This document shows, piece after piece, positions 1-12,454 of a DNA stretch of 64,000 nt. The stretch's first letter is position 1. Each line of letters opens with the position of its first letter. This DNA is from Anadara kagoshimensis (Eukaryota > Mollusca > Bivalvia > Arcoida > Arcidae): contig CM037870.1 of NCBI GenBank assembly GCA_021292105.1, positions 44,100,576-44,164,575 of the forward strand. Reading direction: 5' to 3'. A program made the translations under genes and the position numbers. A model generated the notes under the pieces. The model worked only from the letters and a program-made list of their open reading frames with translations, did not search any database and was not told where the DNA came from.

Positions 1-711
1 TCAGTATCTTTTTCTATTTTGATGGTTGCAATATAAAAATGTTAAGATTAATTATTTCAAGGTCAGGATTCTATATCAGTATATCGATGATGAAAATTGG
101 TATTCCTATTTCTAATGTTTAGGTTGATCCATTAATTAATCCAAATTTATTTAAAATATATAATTTCTAAGTAAAATGTTCTTTGATCTTGTTAAACAGC
201 ATCTGATAATTTTTACAGGGCTCTCTAACCCTTATGTGAATGGGGCCAGGGCTTCTGCAATTTTGAAAATAAACATCACAGTGGCCAAAATTGTGAAAAA
301 GAAAACTACAAATGTAATGATTTAAAGCTGAAATTTCCTAAATTGTGAAAGATTTTGAATTATTAATGACGCAGAACATGGGCCCCAAAAGTATCCAACA
401 AGAACTCTGTTTCATAACAAAAATTACTGGTAACTTTAATTTTCTGGTTTTTGGACTACATTAAAGAAATATCCTTTTATTGACCATCATTGAACAAAAC
501 ATTCTCTTGGTATAATAATATGCCTTGCAGTTATTTGATAATTTGACAAATATGCAATGAATAACATTTAAAAACAACTAAGGCAGTAATTGTCAATTTG
601 ATAGTGATAGAATTATATAGACAACTAATGTGTAATTAGTATAACCTTAAGTTAGAGTTAAGATTAGGATAGACTGAAACATCAGATTTATCAAGGGATA
701 TATTTAGTCAC

Positions 712-1530
712 ATTAAGGGTGTCTGTCCAATTAAGGCATTTGGCACCTGTAAGATTTAGGCATTCATATTAAGGGGACCTGTACAATTTAGGTATTCACA
801 TTAAGGGCACCTGTACAATTTAGGCATTTACATTAAGGGCACCTGTACAATTTAGGCATTCACATTATGGGCATCTGTACAATTTAGGCATTCACATTAT
901 GGGCACCTGTACAATTTAGGCATTCACATTAAGGGCACCTGTACGATTTAGGCATTCACATTAAGGACACCTGTTCAATTTAGCCATTCACAATAAGGGG
1001 ACCTGTACAATTTAGGCATACACATTATGGGCACTTTACAATTTAGGCATTCACATTAAGGGCACCTGTACAATTAAGGCATTCACATTAAGGGCACCTG
1101 TTAATTTAGCCATTCACAATAAGGGGACCTGTACAATTTAGGCATTCACATTATGGGCACCTGCACAATTTAGGCATTCACATTATGGGCACCTTACAAT
1201 TTAGGCATTCACATTAAGGGCACCTGTACGATTTAGGCATTCATATTAAGGGCACCTGTACAATTTAGGCATTCACATTAAGGGCACCTGTACAATTTAG
1301 GCATTCACATTAAGGGCACCTATCAAATTTAGGTATTCACATTAAGGGTAGCTGACTAGTTTAGGCATTCACATTAAGGGTAGCTGTCCAATTTAGGCAT
1401 TCACATTAAGGTCACCTGTCCAATTAATGTATGATTCAAATTAAGGGCACCTATTCAATTTTGCACATTTGCTTTACATTTAGGATACCTGTTTTATTTA
1501 CACATTCACATTAAGAGCACCTGTCTATAT
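712..1530. repeat. 32-bp minisatellite (about 25 copies)
   Basis: Head-to-tail copies of a ~32-bp unit built on ggcattcacattaagggca and cctgtacaattta. Units differ by point changes and 1-3 base indels and become degenerate at the right end. It lies left of the first tensin exon seen. Confidence 0.9.
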
Positions 1531-3148
1531 TATGGGCAACTGTCTGATTTACATATCTACACAAAGAGCACCAGTACAAGTTCCCTTGGAGATGAGTTTC
1601 CATATATCATTTAGGCCATCATTATTTAGAAATAGCATCTTTATTAAAATTTCTGGGCAAAACTACTGATACATATATTTATATTTCAATTTAGAGGTAT
1701 TTTGTGCTTGGTGATGGATATATAAACTTTTTTTTCGGTATTCATATTTTATTTTCATCCATCATCCTGATTGAATAATTTCTTAATTTTGGGTACCTGT
1801 AATTATGGAAAACGGTATCTTGATTTTATAATATCGTTATATGACAAATGCTCCTCTCTAACCCCCATTCCCTCATAATTATGTGGTTCTAAGCCCTTGA
1901 TTACTGTTGTCCCTATATTGATGTTTGTATTATTTCCTTTACCAATACCTGGTATATTTAGGTCATTCACATATGACACTTAATTCTATAGTTTAAAGTG
2001 TATTTTAAGTGATTTGTAATATTTTATTCAACATGTACAGATATTTGGATTCTGCTCAGTCAGATATGAATTTTAATAATGAATAATTGATGTTTGAATT
2101 TTAGTATGCATGTTTTTTCTCTTTCCTTTTATAGCCATAATGAAAATTGCATAACATGTATACAGATATTAAGCTCCTTTCCTAAATTTCAATTTCTGTG
2201 TCCTTTTCAAATTTTTCTCTATTTTGAGCCTATAAACTCATTAGGTTGGTGTTAATTCAAGTTCCAGTGGCTTCTGCTGGCTTCCATTTTATTGCAAGGT
2301 TAACAAGCAACATTTTGCCATAGTCAATTTATTAATCAAATAGAAAGACTGTTGCACTATGAAATGAAATGTTTTATATTTTAACAAATCTAATTAAGCC
2401 TTTAGCCAAACTCCATCATAGACCATATTTCTACAAAAAAGATTCATTTGTGATATTTGTGAAATGTGTGCATATTTCAAAATGGCTATAAAAGTTTTAT
2501 TGAAATGTTTCTTTCTTTTTGATGTTCTTTCAACATCATTGATATTCCGAAATATCTAGTTGTCAGTAGTTCTAGTTTTAATACTGGTACATTTAAAAAA
2601 GCTACCATATTACCTCAAAAACTGAATTGGATACAAATCTAGGTTTACTTGAATATACCATAAATTCCATACCTTGCAAGAAGAGTTATTGAATTGTCTT
2701 AATTATTATGGCATCTTAAAGCTGGCTAACTTAATGAATTAGAGTCAACAATAAGATTATTCCTTGAACAAATTAAAGATATCCACAGGAAATTTTGAGA
2801 TGATAGTGGAAGAACATTCATTGCACTGATAATTATAAAACAGTTAGTTTAGCATCTAAGTAGTATAGACAGAACAAATCAACCCATAGGTTTCCATAGA
2901 GACAATAACAGAAATAGGTTTCCATAGAAACAAGATATAGGAACTAGAATATTTTGTATCAAACTGAAAATACATGATGGAATCTGAAAAATTATCAATC
3001 ACATCTGTCTTTGAAATAGTAATTCTTTGTTTGAGATAAGGAAATATTTGGAAGCACATAGAAATTTATTTACACTGTATGTTGAATGATCCGAGCACCA
3101 TTTCATAGCAATGATATGTCCAGTTACATGTACCCATACCAACCAACC

Positions 3149-3900
3149 CATAGGCGTAGGAGGGTTTTTAATATTGGGGGGGCCAAACCGAAGCTATGTC
3201 TTATGTCGTGCCGCAGGTACGACCTCGTGCCTATGGCACGAGGCGGGGAGAGTATGAGAGGGGTGCTAAACCCCTCGCATAGGTGGGGGTCCGGGGGCCT
3301 CTCCCGAAAAATTTTCAAAACTAAGTCCTGTCTAGACGCATTTTCAATGTATTGCGCATCGTTTTGATAGGTTTAAAATGCTGTGGTATCAAGGCAAGGT
3401 TATAAAAAATAACCGTATGACACAAGTTCCATAATCACCCCCTCATTGGAGACGGATATCAGAGGCTGATCCAGAATTTTAGAAAGGGGGCGTATAATGT
3501 GAGATTTGAAGGCTCGAACCTTCTAGGGGGGTTCGGGGGCATGCTCCCCCGGAAAATTTTGAAAAAGTGGCGCAAAAATCCTGCATTCTGGTGCAATCTG
3601 AGCTGAACAATATGTATTATTAGCGACATAAAGGGGGGTGCGTATTCCCCCTACGCCCCCCGCTGAATCCGCCACTGGATATGGGGTACCCCGGAAAATT
3701 TTGACGCCCTTTTACAAGTATAATGATGAAATTGATAATTGATTGGTTACCAGATGGACATTTCCTGTTAAAGCTCTTGTTTTTGTTTTTTTTTAGCATG
3801 ATACAAAATTTCACACAATATATTGCGGGGGCCTGGCCCCCCCTTCTCTGACATTGGGGGGGCCCGGCCCCCGCTGGCCCCCCCTGCTCCTACGCCTATG
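3149..3900. mobile_element. Non-autonomous DNA transposon with terminal inverted repeats
   Basis: The ends are exact inverted copies: CATAGGCGTAGGAG and CTCCTACGCCTATG. They are flanked by near-identical 9-bp sequences (caaccaacc and caaccaatc), a plausible target-site duplication of MULE-like length. The interior is G-run and C-run rich with no transposase. Confidence 0.7.
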
Positions 3901-4877
3901 CAACCAATCTGATTGATAAAGTGTCATCTCGCCTAGCTTGTGAAGACATGATGAAACAAGATGTCAGACTCTGTTGTCAGATTTGGATTTATGACAAAAT
4001 CTCTCTAACCTCTCCCTATCTCTGTCTTATTTAATTGCATGCATTTTGCAAGGTTTTTAAAAAAAATTAATATGACGCTGGTGAATGTAAATAAAAGTGT
4101 TTGGTTTGGGAGGTTTTGGGGTAAAGCATGACGGAGAAACTAGGGTTGAACTGGTCTTATCTATACTACTTATATTACACTTATATACATATATATATAT
4201 TGTGAATGTTTTATAGTCAACACATATTTATTTATACTGCCTGTACTTTTGTTTTCAAGACAAGAAAAAGTCTGCTGCCGTAACATTTGGTATGTGTAAT
4301 TCACCACTAAATTTAGTGACAAGAAACATTTGCTTTATTTAGGCTAATATTAGAATTGTAGATATTGTAGTTTATGTCAAAGAAAGCTTTCATGATAAGG
4401 TATCACTTAGATATAAAAAAAAATTAAAAATTTGAGCGCCATATTGGAAATTTTGAACAGCCCCATTTTGAAATTCGGTAAGGACTCCATCTTGGAAATT
4501 CTGAAGCAGCCCTGTTTCTTAAAGAAAATAAAATTCAGATTCAGGCCCCTTTTGTGAAAAAAGAAATTTTAAAAAAAGAATAACATTTTTTTTTTAAAAT
4601 CCCGAATATTTTCAAAGTCAATAATAATTGTCATGACTTAAATAAGACCCAAATGAATGCAAAACTTGAAAAAAATATTGAATTTGCTATGCCTTATGTC
4701 TTGCATTGCTTATGCTATCTGAAATCTTTTATCTTGAAAAGCTGCTTCTTGAAAACAGGTACAGAGCCAGTAACAGTTAATTGTAAATAATGTTAGAATT
4801 TAGAATGACAACAAGCTTCATGCCGTTGTCTTGTTTTGACTTAACTAACTGTGCATCTTGCCTCTTTGTGTCTTCAG

Positions 4878-5024
4878 CTTCCACGCCAAGTTTGTCGCCC
4901 ACTTCTCCGCCGACTAGCTATGGCCGAGAGGATACGTACAATCGCATCGTGTCTCGACAGCTAAGTCGTGTATCTGATCCACTCTATGCTTCCATACCTG
5001 AGGATCTAGGGGGCATGACTAAAG
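4878..5024 (+). CDS. TNS: Tensin exon a (linker)
   Basis: The acceptor is tgtcttcag and the donor is AAAG/gtagat. It starts with two bases of a split codon and ends with one. It encodes a Ser/Pro/Thr-rich stretch ([15 protein letters not shown]) followed by [20 protein letters not shown]. It is probably a disordered linker upstream of SH2. Clearly exonic by frame and composition, though linker sequence is poorly conserved between phyla. Confidence 0.8.
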
Positions 5025-8000
5025 GTAGATAACTCATATTAAATGGGGACATGTTGTACATTTACTTGTGGTGCAGCATTTGTAAAAAGTATCATGACCC
5101 CGATCTTTAAAGTTTTAAATTTGATTAGTTTTGCACTAGCTTTCTCAAAGTAAAATTTTAATTAAAAAATATTAGATAAATGATATGTAAAGCATGCTTT
5201 GATAATGAAAGAATGAGATCTTCTGCACCACATTTATTTTGCATGGCATGTTCCATTTGTTGAAATGTAGATTATATAAAGAGTATTTATTAGATGTGCA
5301 TAATGCATACAATGTCTTGTGGTTCTGCTGGTCTGCTGGTCTGCTGGTTCAGGCTTACTAACAAAAATCTGAAAAGTTGTGTTCATCTCACCACTCCCAC
5401 CCCTAACTGAATAAAACACAAACAGGACAATTTCAGTACCCAGTTCATGATGTCACTGCATCCTTTTGTTGTAATGATTGTGCTTTTCTCTTATTTATTC
5501 TATTTTCACATTGATGATTTTTCATCCAAATTTTCTAAAAGGCCTTAAAATGTACTACCAAAAATACGCAATCTGCTGCATGATTTCAAATCTATACAGC
5601 ACAATGGTGTTACATCATTATCTTTTAATCTTTTCACGAATGAAACATTTGTCCAGTAAGCTATTGTCTGTCTTCATTAATATTATTTTGGAAATGTTCG
5701 AATAAGTCCGAGTTTTAGGACTTACTTGTGAATTTTACACTTCTTATACAATGCAGTTTGATGCACAGTATGATAATAAAAACGTCTCCTTAGTACTAAC
5801 TATGTGTTTTAGGTAGTTTGCAAACATTAACATGTATAGGGCAATGGTGTGTATTAACAACTGGCCATGCAGCCAGCTGGAGGGGGGCTATGTTTGTGTC
5901 CTGTTGTATCTATTTGTTTTGCTTCAAGTCAATGTTAGAGCCAGCCACTGCACATTGTTGTTAACACAGCTCTGCTGAACACACTTCAGAAGCACCTTTA
6001 GTTTACACCAGCACATTGTGTGGCACTCATTGTCTGGGCAAAATCCATGAAAAATATAATGTGACATGTGTTTCCTGGGCAAAATCCATGAAAAATGTTG
6101 TGTGGCACAAGTTTACTGGGCAACATCCAAGAAATATATTGTGTGGCACATATTTACTTGGCAATCCCTGGAAAAATATTGTGTGGCACATGTATATTGG
6201 GCAAAATTCCGAGAACATTATGTGGCACATGTTTATTCTGCAAAATCCATTAAACACACATGTGGCATATGCTTAGTGAACAAAATTTTAAAAGATTTAA
6301 TGTATAAATTATTTCATTTATTAGACAAACTCCATTAAATGCACATTCTGTGCATTCTATAGGAAAGCCAGTTTGTGGCACATATTTTACTGGGCAAAAT
6401 CCACGAGGTGCTTCATGTGGCACAAATTTAATCGTCATAGTTGATAAAACATATTGGATACAAACTACTAACTAGAATTAAGGAGTCACACTTATTACTG
6501 AGCTGTTTGTTATCCTGTAATTAATGATCCGTCAAATAAACAACTTCATTCAATATGTTTGCTCCATTTTGGATTCTAGGTAAAGCATAAAATTAATCAT
6601 TCCATCATATTTATAATGCTGTTGTCCACTTATACAGATAAAGGGAATAAGAAGGCAATGAGCTGAGAAAATCGGATAAATGGTCAGCCATGCTTATGAT
6701 ATGTCAAGATCAGATCACATAAATAAAAGTGATAAAAGAGTCACACATTGAGAAGTGAAAAAAACTTAAAATTATAACAAACTTCAAAAAACTTTTTTTT
6801 TTAAATTGTTTGGGTTCAAAAAATCATTCTCAACAAAGGTGCTTGTATGGTGTTTGTAAATGAAGCCAAAGCTTATAAAGTGATTGCATTGGCTTTTAAA
6901 AGCTGATTAGAGCAGAGTCAATGATGTGTCTGTAGAAATCTCCACAACACTAATTATTTGGTATTTGAAGTTGAGTGTGATTGGCAGTTACGTTCATTTC
7001 CCATGATAGTGGGTTTGCAGTTGCAAATAATAACTTAGATTTGACATATTTCTTACACAAATGCATGTTTTGATTTACAGCAGGTGGCAGTGCCGTAACC
7101 AGTCCTACAGGAACATTGACATCCCAGCATTCACAGTTCCAGAATCAGCAACAGCAGCAGACACAACAACACCAGTACCAAACACAACAACATGAGTACC
7201 GTACACAACAGTATAACACACAGTACGGTACCGAGGGTAGAACTCATCACGGAGAAGCCCTCCAAATCGACACAAGTCCAAGGATGTTGTCACCAGGATC
7301 AACCATGACAAGAAGCCCACCATCTGTGGGAAGGTAAGTTGTTAATAATTCAGATCTAAAGCCCTTCACTTACATACCAAGTGAAGTGTCATATTCTTTC
7401 CGTTAATTCTTTTGTTTAGATATTATGCAACATTGGATTAGATATGTGTTGCAAATTTCTAGTAACTCGGGCTTTCCTTGTGTTCCTTACCATTCTCATG
7501 TTATTTGGTATCTAACTATGTATAGAGTATTGGAAACTGTATAGGGAAAATGCATTGGCTCAAAGCTAAGGATCTAAAATTTGACCATGTCCAAAAATTA
7601 TCAATGTCTAATGCTGTCTTTGTGCCTATAAAAAGGAAAGCAGGAACATTTCATCTGTCTCAAGAGATTTGTGGATTCAAAGAGTTTAATTTTTGCCACT
7701 AAATTGTAACAAGTCACAATGCAGGGTTGGACCAGGGATCAAACCTAGGATCTCTCATACTCCACACACAAATGCTCTACAAACTGAGTTACCCAAACCA
7801 CTACAACATCAACTTAGTACAGGATTGCATTGTAAATTTTATCGAAACTTTTACATTGTATCGACAGAAATAATATGTTGGTTGAAGAGGTAGTTGACCA
7901 TTTTAAAATGACAAATTGACAGGTCTCCTGCCCAGTACATGTTATTTTCCAACATTGTATTAATTATGGTAGTAATAAAACTACCCACACACATAGCCAT

Positions 8001-11000
8001 GCCCATGTAAGATTAAATCTCATTATTGGTCATTTACTAGTCACATTAAACATTAGAACTACAAGTGTTATTATCCATTATTCAGACCTATTGTTGACAT
8101 ATATAAAAAGACCTTCACATGATATCATATTACTATATACATATACAGGCAAACAATTTTGACTTGTCCGTTTGACCTTTAATAAGTATTACCAGTATTA
8201 ATATTCAAATAGGAGGATCCACCCAACACATGGGTTAGTAGTGTTATCTCACCCAGTTAACTAATACATACACAATGCGCATGTTTAGTTACTATGTACA
8301 TGATAAAAATGTTCCCTATAGGTAAATTTAGTGTGTTCCCCTATGGGTAAATGTAGTGTGTTCCCTATTGGTAAATGTAGTGTGTTCCCTGTGGGTAAAT
8401 GTAGTGTGTTCCCTATGGGTAAATGTAGTGTGTTCCCTATGGGTAAATGTAGTGTGTTCCCTATTGGTAAATGTAATATGTTCCCTGTGGGTAAAATATG
8501 GGTAAATGTACTTGTCCACAATAAATATTTAAATTAAAAGGTCAAGCCGTCAGGTCAATGTTGTTTGCCTATACATGTCAATCCTTTAATGACTAGTAAG
8601 ATAATTTTTATACAATCTTACACATTTTGTATTTATGAATTAAACTTTTCTTATTATATTTTCTCCACATGGCATATTATTTCACCTACACACCAGGTGA
8701 CCTGTCTACCTGGCTAAAACTGTTACACAAATATGGGTAATATTATTTACTTATAATCATAAAACAATAAACAAACCAGGTGCAAGTTTAAAAAAAGAAT
8801 TTTGTCAACATGACCCTTCCAGTGAACCAGACAATTTCTTTTCTTACCCAGAGATAAGTATTGAATTAAAGACCCTCTTATCATACCATACTGGGTGTTT
8901 GGTTACCTGAAAGAATGTGTACACATATAAAAATGTGTAAAATATAGGTAAAAATTTGCATTCATAGTTGTGATTTGGGTTAATAAATTTCTGTCAATTT
9001 TTTCTTGTTTGAAGGAAAAAACTTGAAAGTTAAGGTGTCCCTCCCAGACAAATTAATTCATTTATCAAAAGAATGAATAAAGACATGTGATGTTTATCAT
9101 CACTTTCTTGTCTTCTTATTCACTGGATTAATGAATGCCCTAAGGGGCACCTGCTTGACATTTAAGGCCCCCATACAACATTAAAATATACATTCCAGTT
9201 CACTGTTATATATTAACAACAACATGGTGAGATAGTAGAACTTTTTAGTTTGTTCAGGTAAAATTTATAAAACTTTTTTTGTAGTCTTAAACTTCGCTTT
9301 TAAATTTACATATAAACCATTTGTTAAAACTTTAAAATAAAGTTGTTTTTAAACAGGTAGGGTAAAATGTTAATTAGTTTTTAACTTTGAAATTTAAAAC
9401 CAAAGGTAAAACTAAGGGACAGGTATTACAAAGTTCAAACTTGTTAAAATGAAAGTACTAAGGTAAACTTTTATCAAATCTTGTTTTTGTCATAAATTAG
9501 AAATCACACAAATCGTAAAACTGCCCTAGAGGAAATAAAACTGAGGCATTAACAACATGCTGATCTAACTTTTTAAGTTTAAATAAAAAGTTTTTATGGT
9601 GAAGTTTTGTAAGACAATTTTATTTTATTATAAAAACCATGTTTTATGTGTCTGTAAATCCAGGTATTTGATGCTTCATTACTAAGTATTTTATACTGTA
9701 AATAATTTACCTTTCAGGTGAGAATATATACCTTAATCAATTTTAGAATTTTTATTTTGTCTCAACAAACCTTTCTAAAGTTATCAGTCTTATTTTGCCT
9801 TATGTGTATATATAACAAAGGTGTGATATATTTTTACCTGACAATTTTTGATTTATTGAATCAGGTATGAATTTTTTATTGCATTAAAAGTATAACATTT
9901 ACATTTGTCATTATTATACCTGCCATATTGTCTAGGTACATGATCTGATTGAAGTATTATTGATTTAACTTCAGATATAGAACAGTGTCAGCCAGTAAAC
10001 AGACATACAGACAGACTGACAGACATCCTCATAGTTTTTGTATTTCTTTTTGATCATTAGAACATACATTGTATGTAAATCCCTGCATTTTTAGGAATTT
10101 TTATAACTTCTCTATAATAACGATGTCATTTTTATAACAGAAATGAAATATATTTAACTATTACTAAATCCATTTTAATTTTGCAGCACTTAGACGACTG
10201 TTTCTGAAGAAAATTTCTCCTCAGTAGTGTTCAAACCAAAATTTTGGATATACAGATATTTTTAAGATGTTTAAATCAGAAGAATACCATGACCAAAATG
10301 TATTTTACCAAATCCACTGTAGCCAGTGCTTTGAACGCTAAAGCACAACTTAGTTTTTTGATGATATTTTTTCATTTCATTCATTCTTTATGACATTGTG
10401 ATGTAAGTTTACCATTTTGTATTTTACAGTCCACCCTCTCCAGGAAGCCTGAACACTCTTCGTCAACAGTTAAATGTAGCCCACAGTATGTCTTCATCAG
10501 GAGGTGCCATGAGCCCTGGCCCTCACTCCATGACGGGTCAAAGTTCACCCAGCGTTTACTTTGGTATGTCCAGACGTGGAAGCCTCTCCTCTATAGCAGG
10601 TAAGATGACCAATGTCCATAGTGCCATATTTTATTAGTTTAGGGGTCCATGCATGTGACTTGTCTATTATGATGCTGGAAGTTTTAAAAGATGCCATGTT
10701 AATGAGGTTTGCCAGTATTGGCCATGTGTGTAGTACCCTTGGCATTTATGCTAAATTTTGGTAGTATCTTGAAGACCAATTTAGACCCTGTACATGTATA
10801 ATAATTGCGACCTTGTATATGTTCAGTCATGGTACCTATGATTTTGATACAGATTTTTGTTAGTGCCTAAAATGCACTTTTCATCAGTTGTGGACGTAAT
10901 AGCAAAAAAACATTTTTTTAAAAAACTAAATAAAAAAAAAAACGTAAAAGCACATTTTGACTGAATTGTTTTATATTTATTTTGCAAGCAATTAGCTCTC

Positions 11001-12420
11001 CCATCGATGAGTAAAAAATCATATATAAATGATGTAATGGTTTTTATATATGTGTATTTTTCTCCTTGAAAAACCAAACTGTTACAATATGTGTGGGTTA
11101 GGTTATCAGGTTTATGTGCAATCTTTTTCAAATTTATATTACTTACTGACACCTGCTTCTTAAAACCCTTTGATCAGCATATCATGATGAACGTACATAT
11201 TTTCAAATCAAACCAAATGAAAAAAAAACCATCAAGTATTGAATGTAGTTTTTGCACACTTGACTGGGTCAGCCATTAGAATGTTTTTGCCTTTGCCAAA
11301 TATTTATAGTGTTTGAACATAGCATACATAAATGTATTACCAGGTATATTGAAGTCTTAAAATGCAAATTAACTTCTTTAAATATAATGTTAAAATTCAC
11401 CTAAAATGGTTCTTGAATTGTATTCTCTGGTTTTACATTCATCTGATTTGTCAGATATTTGAAATCATCTATTCATATTAACATTATGCCCCTGTAGTCA
11501 CAAAGGCATGTTATTTGGTTCATATTTAAATCAAATATGTAGTTTTGGTTTTTTTTTTGGGGGGGGGGGGGCAACTCATCACAAGGATAAGGATCACAGC
11601 ACCTCTCACTGCCTACGTTCAAATCCTGCTTGGGACAGTTTATCAGTTCCCTTCTGAAAAGTCAGTTGTATTCTCCAGGCACTCTAGTTTTCTCCACTAT
11701 ACTTGAACAGACCACCTTAAATAAGCGAAAAACTCCATAACTCCACTTTACTCCAAACATCACAAGGCCTTGCTTTATTGGAAGTGCCAAGAATCAATGT
11801 TTCACAGGAAGCATTTGCATAACGCCACCTATAATCATTTATAAATCAAACACACTTCAAGTATGGTCAGGTATGATTTTAATGTTTGATATATATGTTG
11901 TATATATATAATCATCCACAGTGTTTTTCATCATAATGATCTAGTGACCTACTAATAGTGACCTGGCTGCAGTGACCTACTTAGAGTTACCAACTTATAG
12001 TGACCTTCTTACAGTACTTTCAGTAATTTGGTTTAATATTTCTATTTTCAGATTCTGTAGAGGTACATACTACACCAAGATTTGTCAAGGATACATCAAA
12101 GTTCTGGTACAAACCAAACATAACCCGTGAAGAAGGTAAATTAATTTTCTTTCATTACTGAGCAAATCAAAGCTAGTTCACAGGTGTACAGCAGGCTTCT
12201 TGCTGGCAGAGTTTGATTGGCACTTTCCACCACCAAAAATCAATATTCTGAGAGATAGAAGGTGGGGAGGTATTGATAGTAGATGTTTTCATTAGTAATT
12301 GCATATATCTGCTATAAGAGTTGAACGAGTAAATTTTCTATATTCTATATACCCATTTGATCACATTGGAGTGCTAAATAAGTGATTTAATATCATGAAT
12401 TTTTCATTCATTCATTGTTG

Positions 12421-12454
<34 letters not shown>

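Larger units (their letters stand above)
1..4877 (+). other. Intron or upstream region of the tensin gene
   Basis: No exon could be supported here. The first recognisable tensin exon follows directly and begins at an acceptor in mid-codon, so at least part of this stretch is intron. It contains a 32-bp minisatellite and one terminal-inverted-repeat element, listed separately. The short ORFs at 2.9-3.8 kb are in repeat sequence or show no family resemblance. Confidence 0.6.

Noticed and set aside
6016..6338. Overlapping ORFs on both strands with [17 protein letters not shown] repeats
   Set aside because: Produced by a ~40-bp minisatellite; open in several frames; no exon signals.
8285..8537. 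ORFs with repeated GKCSVFP or GNTLHLPI
   Set aside because: Translation of a 24-bp minisatellite inside a MITE; open on both strands because the unit is a multiple of three.
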